A stretch of 64,000 nucleotides of DNA from Triplophysa rosa (GCF_024868665.1 NC_079908.1:3560475-3624474), one strand, 5' to 3'. Positions 31,928-44,712 are shown, numbered from the stretch's first letter. Numbers and translations are program-made. Notes: generated from the sequence alone by a model not told the origin.

Positions 31928-34566
31928 AATGCGGTGCATTTAGAGTCCGACGCGTTTCTTGTCTGTATGAATCATGCTCTCAGCACGGAGAAAGAGGAAG
32001 TCATGGGATTGTGCATTGGCGAGGTGAATATCTTAAGTTTAATCTGTGTATTGGTTTACGGCATCAGATGTGTTATGAAACTCTTTACCGCTGTAAATTT
32101 TAGGTGGACACAAACCGCATCGTTCACATTCATTCCGTCATTATTTTGCGTCGGTCAGACAAGAGGAAAGACAGAGTGGAGATTTCACCCGAGCAGCTGT
32201 CAGCAGCATCTACTGAAGCTGAGATATCCTTTCAGTCATATACGCGTTGTCATATATGCGTTGGGTCTTTGTAAGATACTATTCTAGTCATATATAGTAT
32301 TGATATTATACAATGCGATATATGGGATTATGTGTTTGTTTGATAAATATTATGATACTCTGCTTAACATATTAGTATTAGTATATTCAAAGTCATGACG
32401 TGATTCACATGTGTCATAAGCTGCAGATCTGACCAGACAGTAGTGTACTACCTTGTTTTTCCATCTTTATAACATTTGTTCTTAACATGAGGCACAGGTT
32501 AGCTGAGATGACGGGACGTCCTATGAGAGTTGTGGGCTGGTACCACTCTCATCCGCACATCACTGTGTGGCCCTCACATGTCGGTTCGTGTTGTCCTGCA
32601 GACGCTCTCTCATTTAGATTTTCTTTTATATTTATTTTTGAATGGATATTTTTTGTATGATTTATTTCTTTATTCTTGTATTAAATCATTTATTTTTGCC
32701 CTGTACAGATGTTAGGACTCAAGCAATGTACCAGATGATGGATCAGGGATTTGTTGGTCTCATCTTCTCATGCTTTATAGAAGACAAGAACACAAAGGTA
32801 TGTTAAGTGCATCTCAGTGGGAAAGTGAAGTAATGCTAGTTTTGATCGCCAGTTAGTGTCATGTTTTTTTTTATTTACTGGTGCATATGCTTTCTTTAAT
32901 GATGATGTGTCATGCAGTGGTTTAATGGGGACGTGACTCAACAAATAGCCTATAATACATATAATAACACATTATTCTCAATCTTCTAGCTTTAGAGTGA
33001 TTTTGTCTGTGATTTGTTTGTTTCTAGACTGGTAGAGTTCTGTATACATGTTTTCAATCAGTCCAGGCCCAGAAAGGTTCAGAGTAAGTAAAGCACTTCT
33101 TGTTTTTTTCTTTAAAGGGATAGTTCATCCAAAAATGAAAATTCTGTCATCATTTACTCACGCTCATGTAACTTCATACCTGTATAAATGACTTTGTTCC
33201 GATGAACACAAAGAAACATATTTGGAAGAATGTTAGTCATTTTCAGTTCCGGGACATCGTTGACTACCATAGTAGGAAGAATTAAATTGTAGTCAAAGGT
33301 GCCCGAGAACTCTTTTGTTTTCCTAAATTCTTCAAAATATCTTATTTTGTGTTCAACAGAACAAAAAACTACAATATTTTTTTTCCTTCTATGGTAGTGG
33401 ATGGTGTCACAATACTGAAAATTGCTAACATTCTTCCAAATATCTTTCTCTGTGTTCATTGGAACAAAGAAATGTATACAGGTTTGAAACAACCTGAGGG
33501 TGAGTAAATGATGACATGATGAGTAAATGATGACTATACCCTTTAATGAATAGTATTTCTGTAACTTTTAACAAACCTTTTAAAATCAGTTCGACTTCAA
33601 TATATATGTAACTTTCTTATTTTACATTAATCGACATTACTTCAGAAGTTTGGACACAAACGTTCATTCTTTATTATTACTGTTTCTCACATTTGAGAAT
33701 ATTAGAAGTATAAAATAACATGCATTGATATATAGGATTTATGTAGTGACCAAAATAGCAAACTTAATACAACCCAGTCAGAGCTATGAAGACATGCATA
33801 GTGTGCTAGAAACACTCTTTTTTGCTTATGAATCGGATTGTTGCCTAAGACACATTTTTCTCCCATACGATAAGGTATGAGCGGATTGAGATCCCAATTC
33901 ATGTTGTCCCACATGAAGCTATTGGAAAAGTTTGCCTGGAGTCTGCTGTGGAACTGCCCAGAATTCTCTGTCAAGAAGAACAGGACACATATCGAAGAAT
34001 TCACAGGTAAAGAGGCATTACCAGAATAATCCATGTTTCACATTATTTTATACTAAATTGCTTCTTGGGATCTCATATGATTTTCTTTTCTCCACTGGCT
34101 AATCTAGAAGTCATGGAAATTGTCCAAAGATGCTTTGTACTGACCGTGTTCCATCCATTTCCTTTTTTGTAGTTTAACTCATCTGGATCCGATCACAAAG
34201 ATACATAATGGATCAGGTAATGTATTGATAATATCTAAAATTGCAAGGTAGCGAAAGTGAAACAAAATAATTTTGTACTATGTAATTGCATTTACCATTT
34301 GTTAATAAGATGTGTATAGTTTGGAAATATTGTTTATTAGTGAAACTTAAAAAAAAATCTCTATCTGTGTTTTGTAAACATGTGTGCTTATGTAGTTTGT
34401 ATCTGTGTGTTGTTCAGTGTTCACTAAAAACCTGTGCAGTCAGATGTCGGCTATAAGCGGCCCGCTGCTACAGTGGCTAGAGGACCGTCTGGAACAGAAT
34501 AAACAAAGTATCATCGAACTCCAGAAAGAGAAAGAGCGACTGACACAAGAACTGGCTTCATTATGA
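31919..34566 (+). CDS. brcc3: BRCA1/BRCA2-containing complex subunit 3 (BRCC36 deubiquitinase), complete, 8 coding exons
   Basis: Exons 31919-32023, 32104-32223, 32496-32583, 32709-32797, 33028-33083, 33875-34006, 34173-34216 and 34418-34566 join in frame to 260 codons plus stop. The protein is a zinc-dependent JAMM/MPN+ peptidase cleaving K63-linked ubiquitin, working with an Abraxas-family MPN- partner in the nuclear BRCA1-A and cytosolic BRISC complexes. The JAMM residues are all present: Glu27 in EEVMGLCIGE, His92 and His94 in WYHSHPH, Ser102 and Asp105. The C-terminal part (LLQWLEDRLEQN...) is a coiled coil. It is shorter than human isoforms (about 290-316 residues), chiefly because the stretch between exons 1 and 2 (CIGE|VDTNRI) lacks an insert. 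Intron 2 (32224-32495) is AT-AC, U12-type; the others are GT-AG. Intron 5 carries a TTAA MITE. Confidence 0.96.
33112..33546. mobile_element. TTAA-type MITE family, copy 2 (brcc3 intron 5)
   Basis: Bounded by TTAA at 33112-33115 and 33543-33546. The left arm aagggatagttcatccaaaa, gaaaattctgtcatcatttactca is mirrored at the right by gagtaaatgatgac...ctataccctt. The arms also share inverted gttccgatgaacacaaagaaa-like words, so it folds extensively. A second gagtaaatgatgac has been duplicated near the right end. Confidence 0.8.
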
Positions 34567-34994
34567 ACAGAATGACTATGAACGTCCTAATGAGCTTCTT
34601 TCTTTTATTTGATTTGCTGTGTTGCACTGAAAGCGCTGATGTTTCTGGCCTCCAGGAATCACTGAGCGAGTAAAGACAGGATGTCTGTAATTCAGCGGTT
34701 GTGTGACCTCGGCACATTTCTCATCACCGCGTCTCAGCGCTTCCACTTGGAGATTTGAGTTATGAACCCCTTTCTCTGTCTGCCCTCACAACCACTTGTT
34801 TAACTCAATTTTGTCGGCGTTTAGCCTAATATATCTTTATTAAAACCCACTTCTGTGTTGTAGGATGTACACTTACTGGAAAATCTTAAAATGATAACAG
34901 TTGTCAGGTTGAAATACAGTTATATTGTTTGTATCATTGATATGTTTATGACGTCACATACAGCTGTAAATCTCTGAATGTACAAACTTTTCCA

Positions 34995-35000
34995 AATAAA
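34995..35000 (+). terminator. brcc3 polyadenylation signal
   Basis: AATAAA 430 bp after the brcc3 stop codon, the first clear signal in the 3' flank. Confidence 0.55.
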
Positions 35001-35953
35001 TGACAATGTTGAATAAATAGATGAATATCCTGCTTTTTCTCTTTATGGGTTTTCTCTTACTGAACTAAAGTTTGAAATATGTCATTAAATCTCAGCATAA
35101 ACCCCTAAACTATATTACTATGCATAGGCAACATAGACAGTTATATTCATAAATCCCCATTTAAAGGCTGAATTTTCTGAGCTGCTGTCTAGACCTGTGC
35201 TGAATGTTTCTGTGAATATCAAGTAGCTCTTTGCTTCAACAGTCTGGCACTTAAACTAAAAGTAGCAGAGGTGTGATAAAGATCGCTGTTGGATGAACTT
35301 AAAAATAATTGTTAACAGGATTTTATGTCTGTTGTAGCTTGTTAAACGTATTTTAAGACTAACTGGTGATTTTTCTTTGCTAAATGTATCTGTAATGTTA
35401 TTTTAATTTAATAGAACCAAAATCCTCAGTTTTTTTGTTTTTGTTAAGGTGTCAGGAAACAAACAGTATTTGTTCTGTCACTGGTGTTAAAGCATAGCTA
35501 TGCTATAATAATTACACTTTTCATCAGACGTCAAAATATTCTTAATTAAAATGAAATTTCATAAGAAAATCCGTTGTCATAATCTAATCTGTAACATGTT
35601 ATTTTATTTCATGCCACTAGGTGGCCACATACGCCCTTGATAAAATGCAGTGAAGCGGTTTTAACAAGAGTTTCATGAAATACGGAGTCGTTTATCTCTG
35701 TCAGATTGTGAAACTGGCCATGCAATGCTGACTAAATGAATAATTTTATCTAGCAAGCTTTTCGGTTAATATGGCATGCTTGATTTTTACAATAAGGAAT
35801 AGTGCAGAACTAATAAACACCAAACAATCAGATATTTTCATTACCAGGCAGCATAAAATAAACACTATTTTTATGTTAATGAAACATAATAAAGTTAACA
35901 CAGTCACACTAGAATACAGTTATGTTGCAAAATTCCTCTTTACCATATCACTT
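35001..35953. other. AT-rich intergenic stretch
   Basis: No gene or complete repeat recognised. Confidence 0.5.
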
Positions 35954-38097
35954 ATGAAGGTATTTCAGTAGCAAAACTTGAGAGCATGTAGATTTTAATT
36001 TGTGAACTTGTAAAGTAAGTATTTGTACCTGTACACTAAAATGTACACTCACAGCCCCAATGTGAAAACTTGTCAAATAAAAAACTGAAATTGAATGTTG
36101 AGATTTGCACTCGTGGACAAAACTCACAAATCTGTCTTCTGCATTTGAAGTTGCAGAAAAATAGTCACAAATGTGTAAACTGGCATTTACAAAATAAATT
36201 GGCAGATACAAATGCATAGCACATATTTACACGTTTTCCTAGATTCAGATTTGAATTGCAACCACAAATAGGCATCTACAACCTCTCAAATCTGTCACTG
36301 CAGTTTCAAATCTTCCCGCCTTGACTTTTGCTACTACTTTCGCGATAAACCCGTTGCAAAACTAACTTGTGCACCTGAAAGCTCAGAGGCGAGAGAAAGA
36401 ACGGCATTTGATGACGTCACGCGGCTGAGCCACACCGCCCCCTAATGGCGGGGAAAATCACAATGAAAGGATCTAGCAAATAATAGTTTAAATAATGTTT
36501 AAATAACTAAAGCGAAACCATCAGAATTATGTATACTATCATGTATAATTATTCCATGACTTATACTATCTTGTATAGATATCATTTCGTTATGTATTTT
36601 AATAATATCATTCTGTATACTATCGATAATACGTTGTGTACTATGGTTTGTTTTAAAATATAATGACAGGCTGACTACATTTGCTGTTATGTATACTATA
36701 ATGTTCATTGATATACTATATAAAAATGTACATTTCCACAGTTCAACATTATGATTCTATAGCCTAACCCTTGAGAATTATTATTGCTTTAGTTATAATG
36801 TTACCAATATTATATTAATATTAAAAAAAATATGTTCCTGGTAGTATAATATAAATTAAATTCAGTGAGCAATGTATTATTGACCATTATTGCACTTTTA
36901 AGCTATTTCTACTTTTTATATTTTTTTGTTATTTTCAATAAAGGGAAAATAAACAGAAATTGTATGCAGGACTGTGCAATGCCACCATATACAGTATTGG
37001 GGTTGTGGGTTTACCTGGAAGTTTCTTTTCTCATGGAAGGTTTGGATTTTTAACAGATGAGCTTAAACATATTTAATCAATATTTAGTGTACAATTATTT
37101 TCTCATGTGATAATTACTAGCCACAGGATAATGCATCCAGTCGGTTGTATCGCAGAATGTATCTTCAGTGTTATACAAGAACTGATTCTGATCATTCTGA
37201 TATAGGAGCCTTACACAATGACAGGCTGACTGTACATTTTCTGTTTTTAATTTTGATCATTATTGTCAGTGAACTTGCTTCAGCTAAGTTAGGTTGTTAA
37301 TTAGGTTGCTAATTTATACATCACCCTTATCAGATTCAAGATCTTTATTGTCATACAGTATGTACCTGTAAAAAAATTATATTTTGCAGATGGGGTAGAA
37401 AAGCAATAAATATATAATAAAGGACAAACATAGAACAAAGATATACTGCAGTAAATATAAAAGAGAATAAAATAGAAAAGTTAGTTTATAGTAAAAAAGT
37501 GGCCGTAAATAGTATTTTTGTTAAGGAAACTGTATTTATTGATTTAGAGTTTCATCTTAAATTAAATACTGTATTAGTGATTCAAATTGTGGTTTTTCCC
37601 GCCATTAGGGGGCGGTGTGGCTCAGCCGCGTGACGTCATCAAATGCCGTTCTTTCTCTCGCCTCTGAGCTTTCAAGTGCACAAGTTAGTTTTGCAACGGG
37701 TTTATCGCGAAAGTAGTAGCAAAAGTCAAGGCGGGAAGATTTGAAACTGCAGTGACAGGTTTGAGAGGTTGTAGATGCCTATTTGTGGTTGCAATTCAAA
37801 TCTGAATCTAGGAAAACGTGTAAATATGTGCCATGCATTTGTATCTGCCAATGCATTTTAGTAAATGCCAGTTTACATGTTTGTGACTATTTTTCTGCAA
37901 CTTCAAATTCAGAAGACAGATTTGTGAGTTTTGTCCACGAGTGCAAATCTCAATATTCAACTTCAGTTTTTTATTTTACAAGTTTTGACATTGGGGCTGT
38001 GAGTGTACATCTTAGTGTACAGGTACAAATACTTACTTTACAAGTTCAGAAATTAAAATCTACATGCTCTCAAGTTTTGCTACTGAAATACCTTCAT
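35954..38097. mobile_element. Large fold-back element with ~510-bp inverted arms
   Basis: The left arm 35954-36465 and right arm 37585-38097 are inverted copies of high similarity, starting atgaaggtatttcagtagca at both outer ends. The inner arm portions are CpG-rich (ccccctaatggcggg, tgatgacgtcacgcggctg). The 1.1-kb loop is AT-rich, with tatactatc-type repetition and no coding frame. No convincing target duplication: the flanks atatcactt and atcacaact agree only partly. The architecture resembles fold-back or Mutator-like elements with very long inverted repeats. Confidence 0.85.
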
Positions 38098-38167
38098 ATC
38101 ACAACTCAGGGGCCAAATGTTAAACATCTATTGTTCAAATCTTACTTGTAAATGCTTCAGTTTACAT

Positions 38168-38491
38168 TTAAAGTGATAGTTCACCCAAAAATAAAAAGAT
38201 CTGTCATCATTTACTCACTCTCAAATTCTTCCAAATCTGAATACATTTCTTTGTTCTGCTGAACACAAAGGAAGATATTTGAAAAAATATTGGCAACCAA
38301 ACAGATCTCATCCCCCATTCACTGCCATAGTAGGGAAAATAAATACCATGGGAGTAAATGGGGGATGAGATTTGTTTGGTTACTGGACATTACTTTACTG
38401 GCAGAACAAAGACATTTATACAGGTTTGGAACAATCTGAGGATGAGTAAATTATGACAGAATTTTCGTTTTTGGGTGAACTTTCCCTTTAA
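38168..38491. mobile_element. TTAA-type MITE family, copy 3
   Basis: TTAA at 38168-38171 and 38488-38491 bracket aagtgatagttcacccaaaa...atctgtcatcatttactca and its inverted partner gagtaaattatgacagaatttt...ttgggtgaactttccc. Internal catcccccatt.cactgccata and aatgggggatgag are shared with copy 1. Confidence 0.85.
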
Positions 38492-41057
38492 GTGCGTGTG
38501 AACTCAAAGAAAAACGTTTTAAACTGGTTGATGAATGTTGATGTTTAATCAGGTGTTTTTCTTTCCCACATGCAATACAACCACACATGTGACACACTGC
38601 ATTCATGGAGTAAGAACATATCTTAATTAATGTCAAAGTTCACAGAAGGGACCACAAATCACTCTAATGGTGACTGTGCACAAAACCCAAACGTATTTAC
38701 AACAAAACCGGATGGAAACACGAAACACAGCGAAAACATCTGTTCATTGTAAATAGCAATTATAAGCATGTCCCAATACTGTCACCAAGCTTTGATCAAA
38801 AACACAAAGTTATTAAATTGCAAGTCCTTGTGGGTATTTCCCCAGCCACAACACTCAGCAGTAAATACAACACTGTGAAGTTTACAGTTTTTAGCCTAAA
38901 TAACTTTCTAGAATTTTCAATTAAAACACAATTTGTCTAAAACAATACGTGTCGTTCAATTGTTAGAGCATTAGAAACTGACGCGTTCTGTGATGCCACT
39001 TTAATGTTCTCACAGTGACAGTAGAGGTTTATGGCTCCTTGCACAGCGGCAAGCTAAGACATCGTCATGCTTTACGGCATTTTTGTCCTCCAGAAATGCG
39101 ATCTCAGGCGTTGATCCAGGTTTCTAACATCTGGAAGTGCTGATACTCATGTAAATTAAGTATCCCTTATTTATCACCGTACACAGCAGACAATAAACCT
39201 ATACCACTTTGTATCAAGGTCTGGTGTGAAACCCCACTAAAACAGAACGGCTTGGGTATGTGTAACAGGGCTCGTCCCAAGACCGAAATAGTCCGGAGAG
39301 ATGATGGAGAGCGAGCAGTTTCTCTCGTCTTGCACATCAACTTACAGGTTATTACTCCTGGCAGAATGCTGCCGTTTATTGAGTGTGAAGGCACGCTGAC
39401 TGTAAAGCTGAAGCCTCTATAAATCGCACCTGTGTGTGTGTGCAGTATGTGTGTATCTCTGTCCGTCTGTGTGGAGGAAGTGACGGGCGCAGAGATTTGG
39501 TGTGTGTGTTTGGAGGGCATTTTGTTTGATGAGATGCCTGTGGGGCCGTTGGCCTCTGGATATATTTATGGCAGAGGGGCCGAAGAGGCAGTGGACAATG
39601 ACGTCCCAGAGGCAGACAGTGTTTAATTACCACCTCCAAAATAGATGGGATGAAGTTCATGCGGTGACACAAGCACACACATATCGCTCGGCCCTCCACT
39701 GAAGGTATGAGAAACACAAGCGTAAAACAAAGGAAGCTGGTGACGTATTCTTGTCACAAATGATGGCACCTTGTCTCACCTTCGTTTATTACCTGAGGTT
39801 AGGGGCGGGGAGGTTAGCCGGTGTGTGCTATTACTTTCTAAGGGATCGAATTTCGTCAAGAAGAAAACTTTTACAAACTTCCCTCAGACTTACATTGAGG
39901 GAGCAATAGGCCTAACCAGAATACCACAGACTTGAGACATATGAAATAGCCTTAACTTCATTTTTTTACGTTGTCATTATAAAGCAAGAGGAAATAGGAA
40001 AACAATTTTTGATGTCAAAGAGAGAGTTATAGGAAAAAACATAAAATGAAAGCGAACAAGTACATTCAGATTTCTGCAACAGCGATATGTTCGATGGCTG
40101 TCAGTCTATTCGCATATTTCAATAAACATTCCCGGAGCGTTTCAATTAACATCGCTCTGCAAGACGGACAGTCTCATAGCTCACGGTCGTCCTGTTTCGC
40201 TCCTAACCTCCACGCTCCAAGTATTAACTTTTGATTTTGCTTAGAGATTTATTTGTCTATTACGAGAGGAGTTCTCATTTCCACGATCGTAACAGCAGCT
40301 TCCCTGGCTATCACAAAACGCATGTCCATTCCAATCTTTTTTTATTTTCGGATCAATTTAGTTACATGTGATATTATAAATCATAAAATGCATGAATACT
40401 GAAAAGATGAATGAGGTTGTTACCTGCTGAAGTCATATAGTGGCGGGAGGAGGGGCATTGCAGTGAATACTGAGTCCTGATTGGCTAATTGCTGTTGGGT
40501 GGTGATTAAGCCAGTCAGGCTGTATTTTTATTTGGGTCACTTATAGTAAGATATTCTGTATTCAAGGTTATTACATTCCACTGCTCAATTATTAATAACA
40601 TCACAATTAATTTTTGTGCAGTAAATAAAACCGCTCTTTAATGTGTGCTTCAGACCTTACTGACCTTCATTGTTTTAGTACTATTAATGTATACATTAAA
40701 ATGGAGACTTTAAGGTTATTAAGGTTGGTTAAAAGATGCTTTTATCCAAAGCGACTTAGAAATGAGAGGGCATAAAGTTCATAGTTAGGAACTATTAGTT
40801 AACAGGGACTAACAATTAATATTATTTCTACAGGATTATTTAATCTTAGTCCCCGTGAACCGGAAATTGCGATCGTTTTTACTTCCGTATTCTGACATAT
40901 TTCCGAGTGAAAAGGAATTTCAAAGGAGAAGATTAGTGGGCGTGGCTTGGCTTTTTTTTCATTGCGAATTGATTGGATGTGTAAAAACAGATGTTGCATT
41001 GATTTTGAAATGAAGCTGGCAGCAGACTGACAGTTGAAGGGGAGGAGTTAACCAACC
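38492..41057. other. Intergenic stretch, mostly unique sequence
   Basis: No splice-supported coding exon was found. The part 39420-39700 is GC-richer than its surroundings and includes ggatatatttatggcagagg and cagtgtttaattaccacctcc; it could be a conserved non-coding element, which only alignment with other fish can show. A SINE/LINE tail remnant (gatgcttttatccaaagcga) lies at about 40735-40755. Confidence 0.4.
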
Positions 41058-43343
41058 CGTTCTCACTCCCGACTCGTCACATATTTACGATCGGTCAGCG
41101 CCCCATGGCGTCACTTTTGAATGCGCAGGTGTAACAGGTATACAAAGTGTACTACTAAATATTGTTATAATTCACCCAAAATTGTTCATTAATTCACCCA
41201 AAAGTGTTCATTTGTACATTTTGTGGATACCTGATCTCAATGTGTGCTTCCCCTTCAAATGTGGTATGATCGCTAGGTGACTTAACTTCCTGATCTGTCC
41301 CCTCCTCTTCCCTTTTGTAATGTGATTCAGGGAGAGGTAGGTTTATTTTTGGTTGTCTGATAATCCTATTTAATCCTTACTTTAATTATTACTTTTATAT
41401 CTATATATCTTCACCCAAACTTATGAATAATGTTATTCTACTTGTATGTGTGATGATTGTTGTCATTTTGCACTTTTTGAGTTATTTCTCTTAAATGTGG
41501 AAGTGAGCATATGGTGACGCATGTACAACACATTTGTTTTATAGAAGCACAATAAGGGCCTTTTAATCTGAGAGGCTGTTTGTATGTTTCTTTGTCGATC
41601 AGGTATGTTTCCTCCTTTCTTCCCTTTTGTAATGTGATTCAGGGAGAGAAGCACAATAAGGGCCTTTTAATCTGAGAGGCTGTTTGTATGTTTCTTTGTC
41701 GATCAGATTAAACGATCCAGTGAACTGATGCCTGCTGTCCCGTGTCTGTTTCTCACAAAACAACACAACGCAAAGTAGACCGTCCGAGTCTCTAATAACT
41801 GGTGCCGCCGGGTGTCACGATTTGGCAGAAGAGAACCCAAATGCAGGCAACGGCAGTGAAGGGGTTAACAGAAACGTTTATTACAAGACAAAAAGGGACA
41901 AAGCAAAACACCCACGAGGGGGATAACAGAAAACAAACTGGATAATATACAAGAACATGGGCGTAAATAGACTAAACACTAGACTCACAAAAACTTTGAC
42001 AAGGATAAAACTAAACTAACACTTACTACAACAAATGATAACAGGAACAAGAGACACGGGAGAAAACGAGGACCATCAGCAAACACAGCAGCACAGGAAC
42101 AAGGACCGTAGGACACGAGAACAACCACATACAATGCAAGAGCACAAGACAAAGAAACAAGAGGGTATTTATAGGAAACACAAACGAGGGATAACGACAT
42201 GGGGCAGGTGTGAGACATTAAACACTCAGGGAAAGATAACGAGGAAACAAGAGGGATGGGGCCAATGACAAGACACTGGAGAGAATGTATATTATTGTCA
42301 AACGGACAATAATATGTTTCTCTCCACACATAACCAAAGACTTTGTCATGGCTCTGCTACAGGACCAAGAAAAACATGACAAAGGAAGCAGAGCCATGAC
42401 AGCCGGGCATATGCGAGCCACCGGTTACACAGGGTACCCCTTTGGCATCGTTTTTAGACGAACAGGAAACTGCATTGCTGTTTTCTAAATGCTCCAGACC
42501 GAGATGCGTGCAATTCTTAGCATTTCATAATTATTTACGGTTTTAATATTTTGTAGCACCTAACCCTAACCTCACCCTAAACCTAACCTAACCACTTCTC
42601 AGCCATATAAAACACAGCACGCGAACAAAAGTACAGTCACGGGTATTTATTGCACAAACTGACCAAAAACATTACAAGATATAACAAACAACTCGTTTCT
42701 AAAACCTTTTTGCACCAAAGCCGTACGATAAATTTACATGAAGATGCCGTGCGTGTCCTTGAATGCATGAGGTCGGCAGCCATTTAAAGATAAACCAGAA
42801 CAGCTAGATGCAGTCAGTTGCGGGAGCCAACTGAACTGCCGAGCCAACGAAATGACGCGATCGGTCACGAGACACGGGAGAGCCAATGGCATCGAAGCTG
42901 ACGTAACTTCCTCTGGCGGCAAATTTTGAACGTCGTTCTTCTCTGGATTTGAGATTTACGGCGGACGGTGATCGCTTTCGCATCTGTTCCTCATACAAAT
43001 CGATCATTTCGCGTTGGTACCCTTGGAATATCTGTATTTTTGAACGACATTGTGACTGCTTGTATTATGTGTTTTATATTACGATAAATAAACTGTTACA
43101 TTACTTGCTCAAACTGTCTGAATAGTGTCATGTAAACACAATTATCCTGGCCATTAAACTTAAATTAAACCCCGAAACATCATCATTGCAAATTATATCT
43201 AATATACATTTTCATAATGATGGTGAAATTCGTGTGCCCTTCACGTCGAAAAACGACGCCAAAGGAGTGCCCTGCGCGTTCAAAAAAGACGCCAAAGGGC
43301 GCTGACTGATGCGTAAATATGTGACGAGTTGGGAGTGAGAATG
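41058..43343. mobile_element. Composite DNA element with 50-bp-class inverted ends
   Basis: cgttctcactcccgactcgt, cacatatttacgatcggtca and gcgcccc at the left match, inverted, ggcgctgactgatgcgtaaa, tatgtgacgagttgggagtg and agaatg at the right. No transposase frame. Other repeats sit inside: direct duplications (41307-41706), a gtgtcacgatttggcagaag repeat starting at about 41812, and a telomere-like cctaaccctaacc run near 42560. Confidence 0.6.
41307..41706 (+). repeat. Interlocked direct duplications of 30 and 60 bp
   Basis: The 30-mer cttcccttttgtaatgtgat...gagag occurs at 41307-41336 and 41619-41648; the 60-mer agaagcacaataagggcctt...gatcag at 41543-41602 and 41647-41706. All pairs look identical. 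The second 30-mer overlaps the second 60-mer by two bases. A TGGTGCCG at 41800-41807 resembles a retroelement primer-binding site, but no LTR pair was found. Confidence 0.8.
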
Positions 43344-44700
43344 TGTTGCAACAACAGATGCTCTGGCCATGCCGTCTAGTTGATGTCATTTGAGATGTAT
43401 AGTAATTTCAGGGCGGAAGTGCATTTTTTTAACTGAAGATTATTAGGGTACATTAATTTTAAAAAGAAAATGACCAACGTTGATAAGCTATTTACTACGC
43501 TGCAATATTTCATGGAAAAATAAGAATCGTCATTTTTATTTCACTGGGACTTTAAATTCAACATGTACTATACATTTTTTTAAATCAAAAGTTGTATCTG
43601 TAAACATTAGTCAATGAACAATGAACTGACATGAATAAACATACTGTAAACTGGATTTGTATTAACATTACCAAACATCAAAACATCTTATAAATATCTC
43701 ACAGAGGTTAGTTCTGCAGTAAAAGCTGTATGTGTGTCTCTGCAGTGTTTACTGACACCTATTCCCTCAGCACGGAATGACAAAAAAACATGTTTGTTGT
43801 GCATTGCCCCACAGTGAAAAGGTAATTTTGGAAATAAAAAGGTCCCTTGGCGACATCCACACTACATGTATGTGTACCTCTACAAAACCACACTGTAAGT
43901 GATATCACTATTCCTGTGTGGATTTATTTGTGCTAACAAAGCGTCGGTTTGATACTGTCTGTGTCCTGCAGGACACAGTGTGCAATCTTTGGAAATGGAT
44001 GCATTTCTTGTGCCGATAGTGCAACAAATGTGGCGATAGTGGCGAGATGTTGAAGATGTGGCGCTCTTATACTCACTGTGAGAAGATGAATGTGCTTGGT
44101 TTATCCCACTGAAAGAATCTCAATATGGCTTAAAATGACCACAAGGCACTGAGCAAAAGGGAGGGAGCATATGGATGAAATTGGCTCAATTCAAGTCTAT
44201 TTCTTGTATTCTTGCACATAGCATGTGAATGTTACCAGGTTTCCCTTACATGCATTGATGTATAGGCCTATAGGAAGATTTTACAGAGCATAAAATTTGC
44301 GCACTGACATGCTGTTTGCCTTTTAGCGCCTACTTCCTATAATTATGCAAATCAGATTTTGTATTTACAGACTGGAAAATTCCTGTAATAAATGCAAGGA
44401 ATCAAATTCACACATGGAGGCCTTTATAGGTGCAATAAACATGCAAACGCATTTTTTTAACAAATGAAACCGATGAAAGATGGTTTTGCATTCATTTGAA
44501 AGATTTGAGTCTACCAAAGAGGATTTTTGTTTACATGCTAATGCAGTTTAAGATCATTAAGACTTTCTCTTTTCATAGCAAATGCTTACGAGACTGAATG
44601 TCGTGTACAACGTGACTCGCTGTAAGGAAGTATGTTGGAACATGTAGGTGACTGTGACAGGAATCCCGGGCTTTGGCTCAGATCTGCTGTGAGAGTTTAA
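43344..44700. other. Intergenic stretch without recognised genes
   Basis: Nothing beyond short T- and A-runs and ordinary AT-rich sequence was seen. Confidence 0.45.
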
Positions 44701-44712
44701 AGAAAGGCAGCG

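Noticed and set aside
32496..32715. 61-codon open frame at 32530-32715 as a separate gene
   Set aside because: It overlaps brcc3 exon 3 in another frame and runs into the intron.
39167..39717. Five overlapping frames on both strands near 39.2-39.7 kb as a gene
   Set aside because: Frames on all strands in the same place reflect low stop density in GC-richer DNA; no protein family is recognisable.
41800..41807. Retroviral primer-binding site with LTR
   Set aside because: Only an 8-bp match; no LTR start, no paired LTR and no gag/pol nearby.
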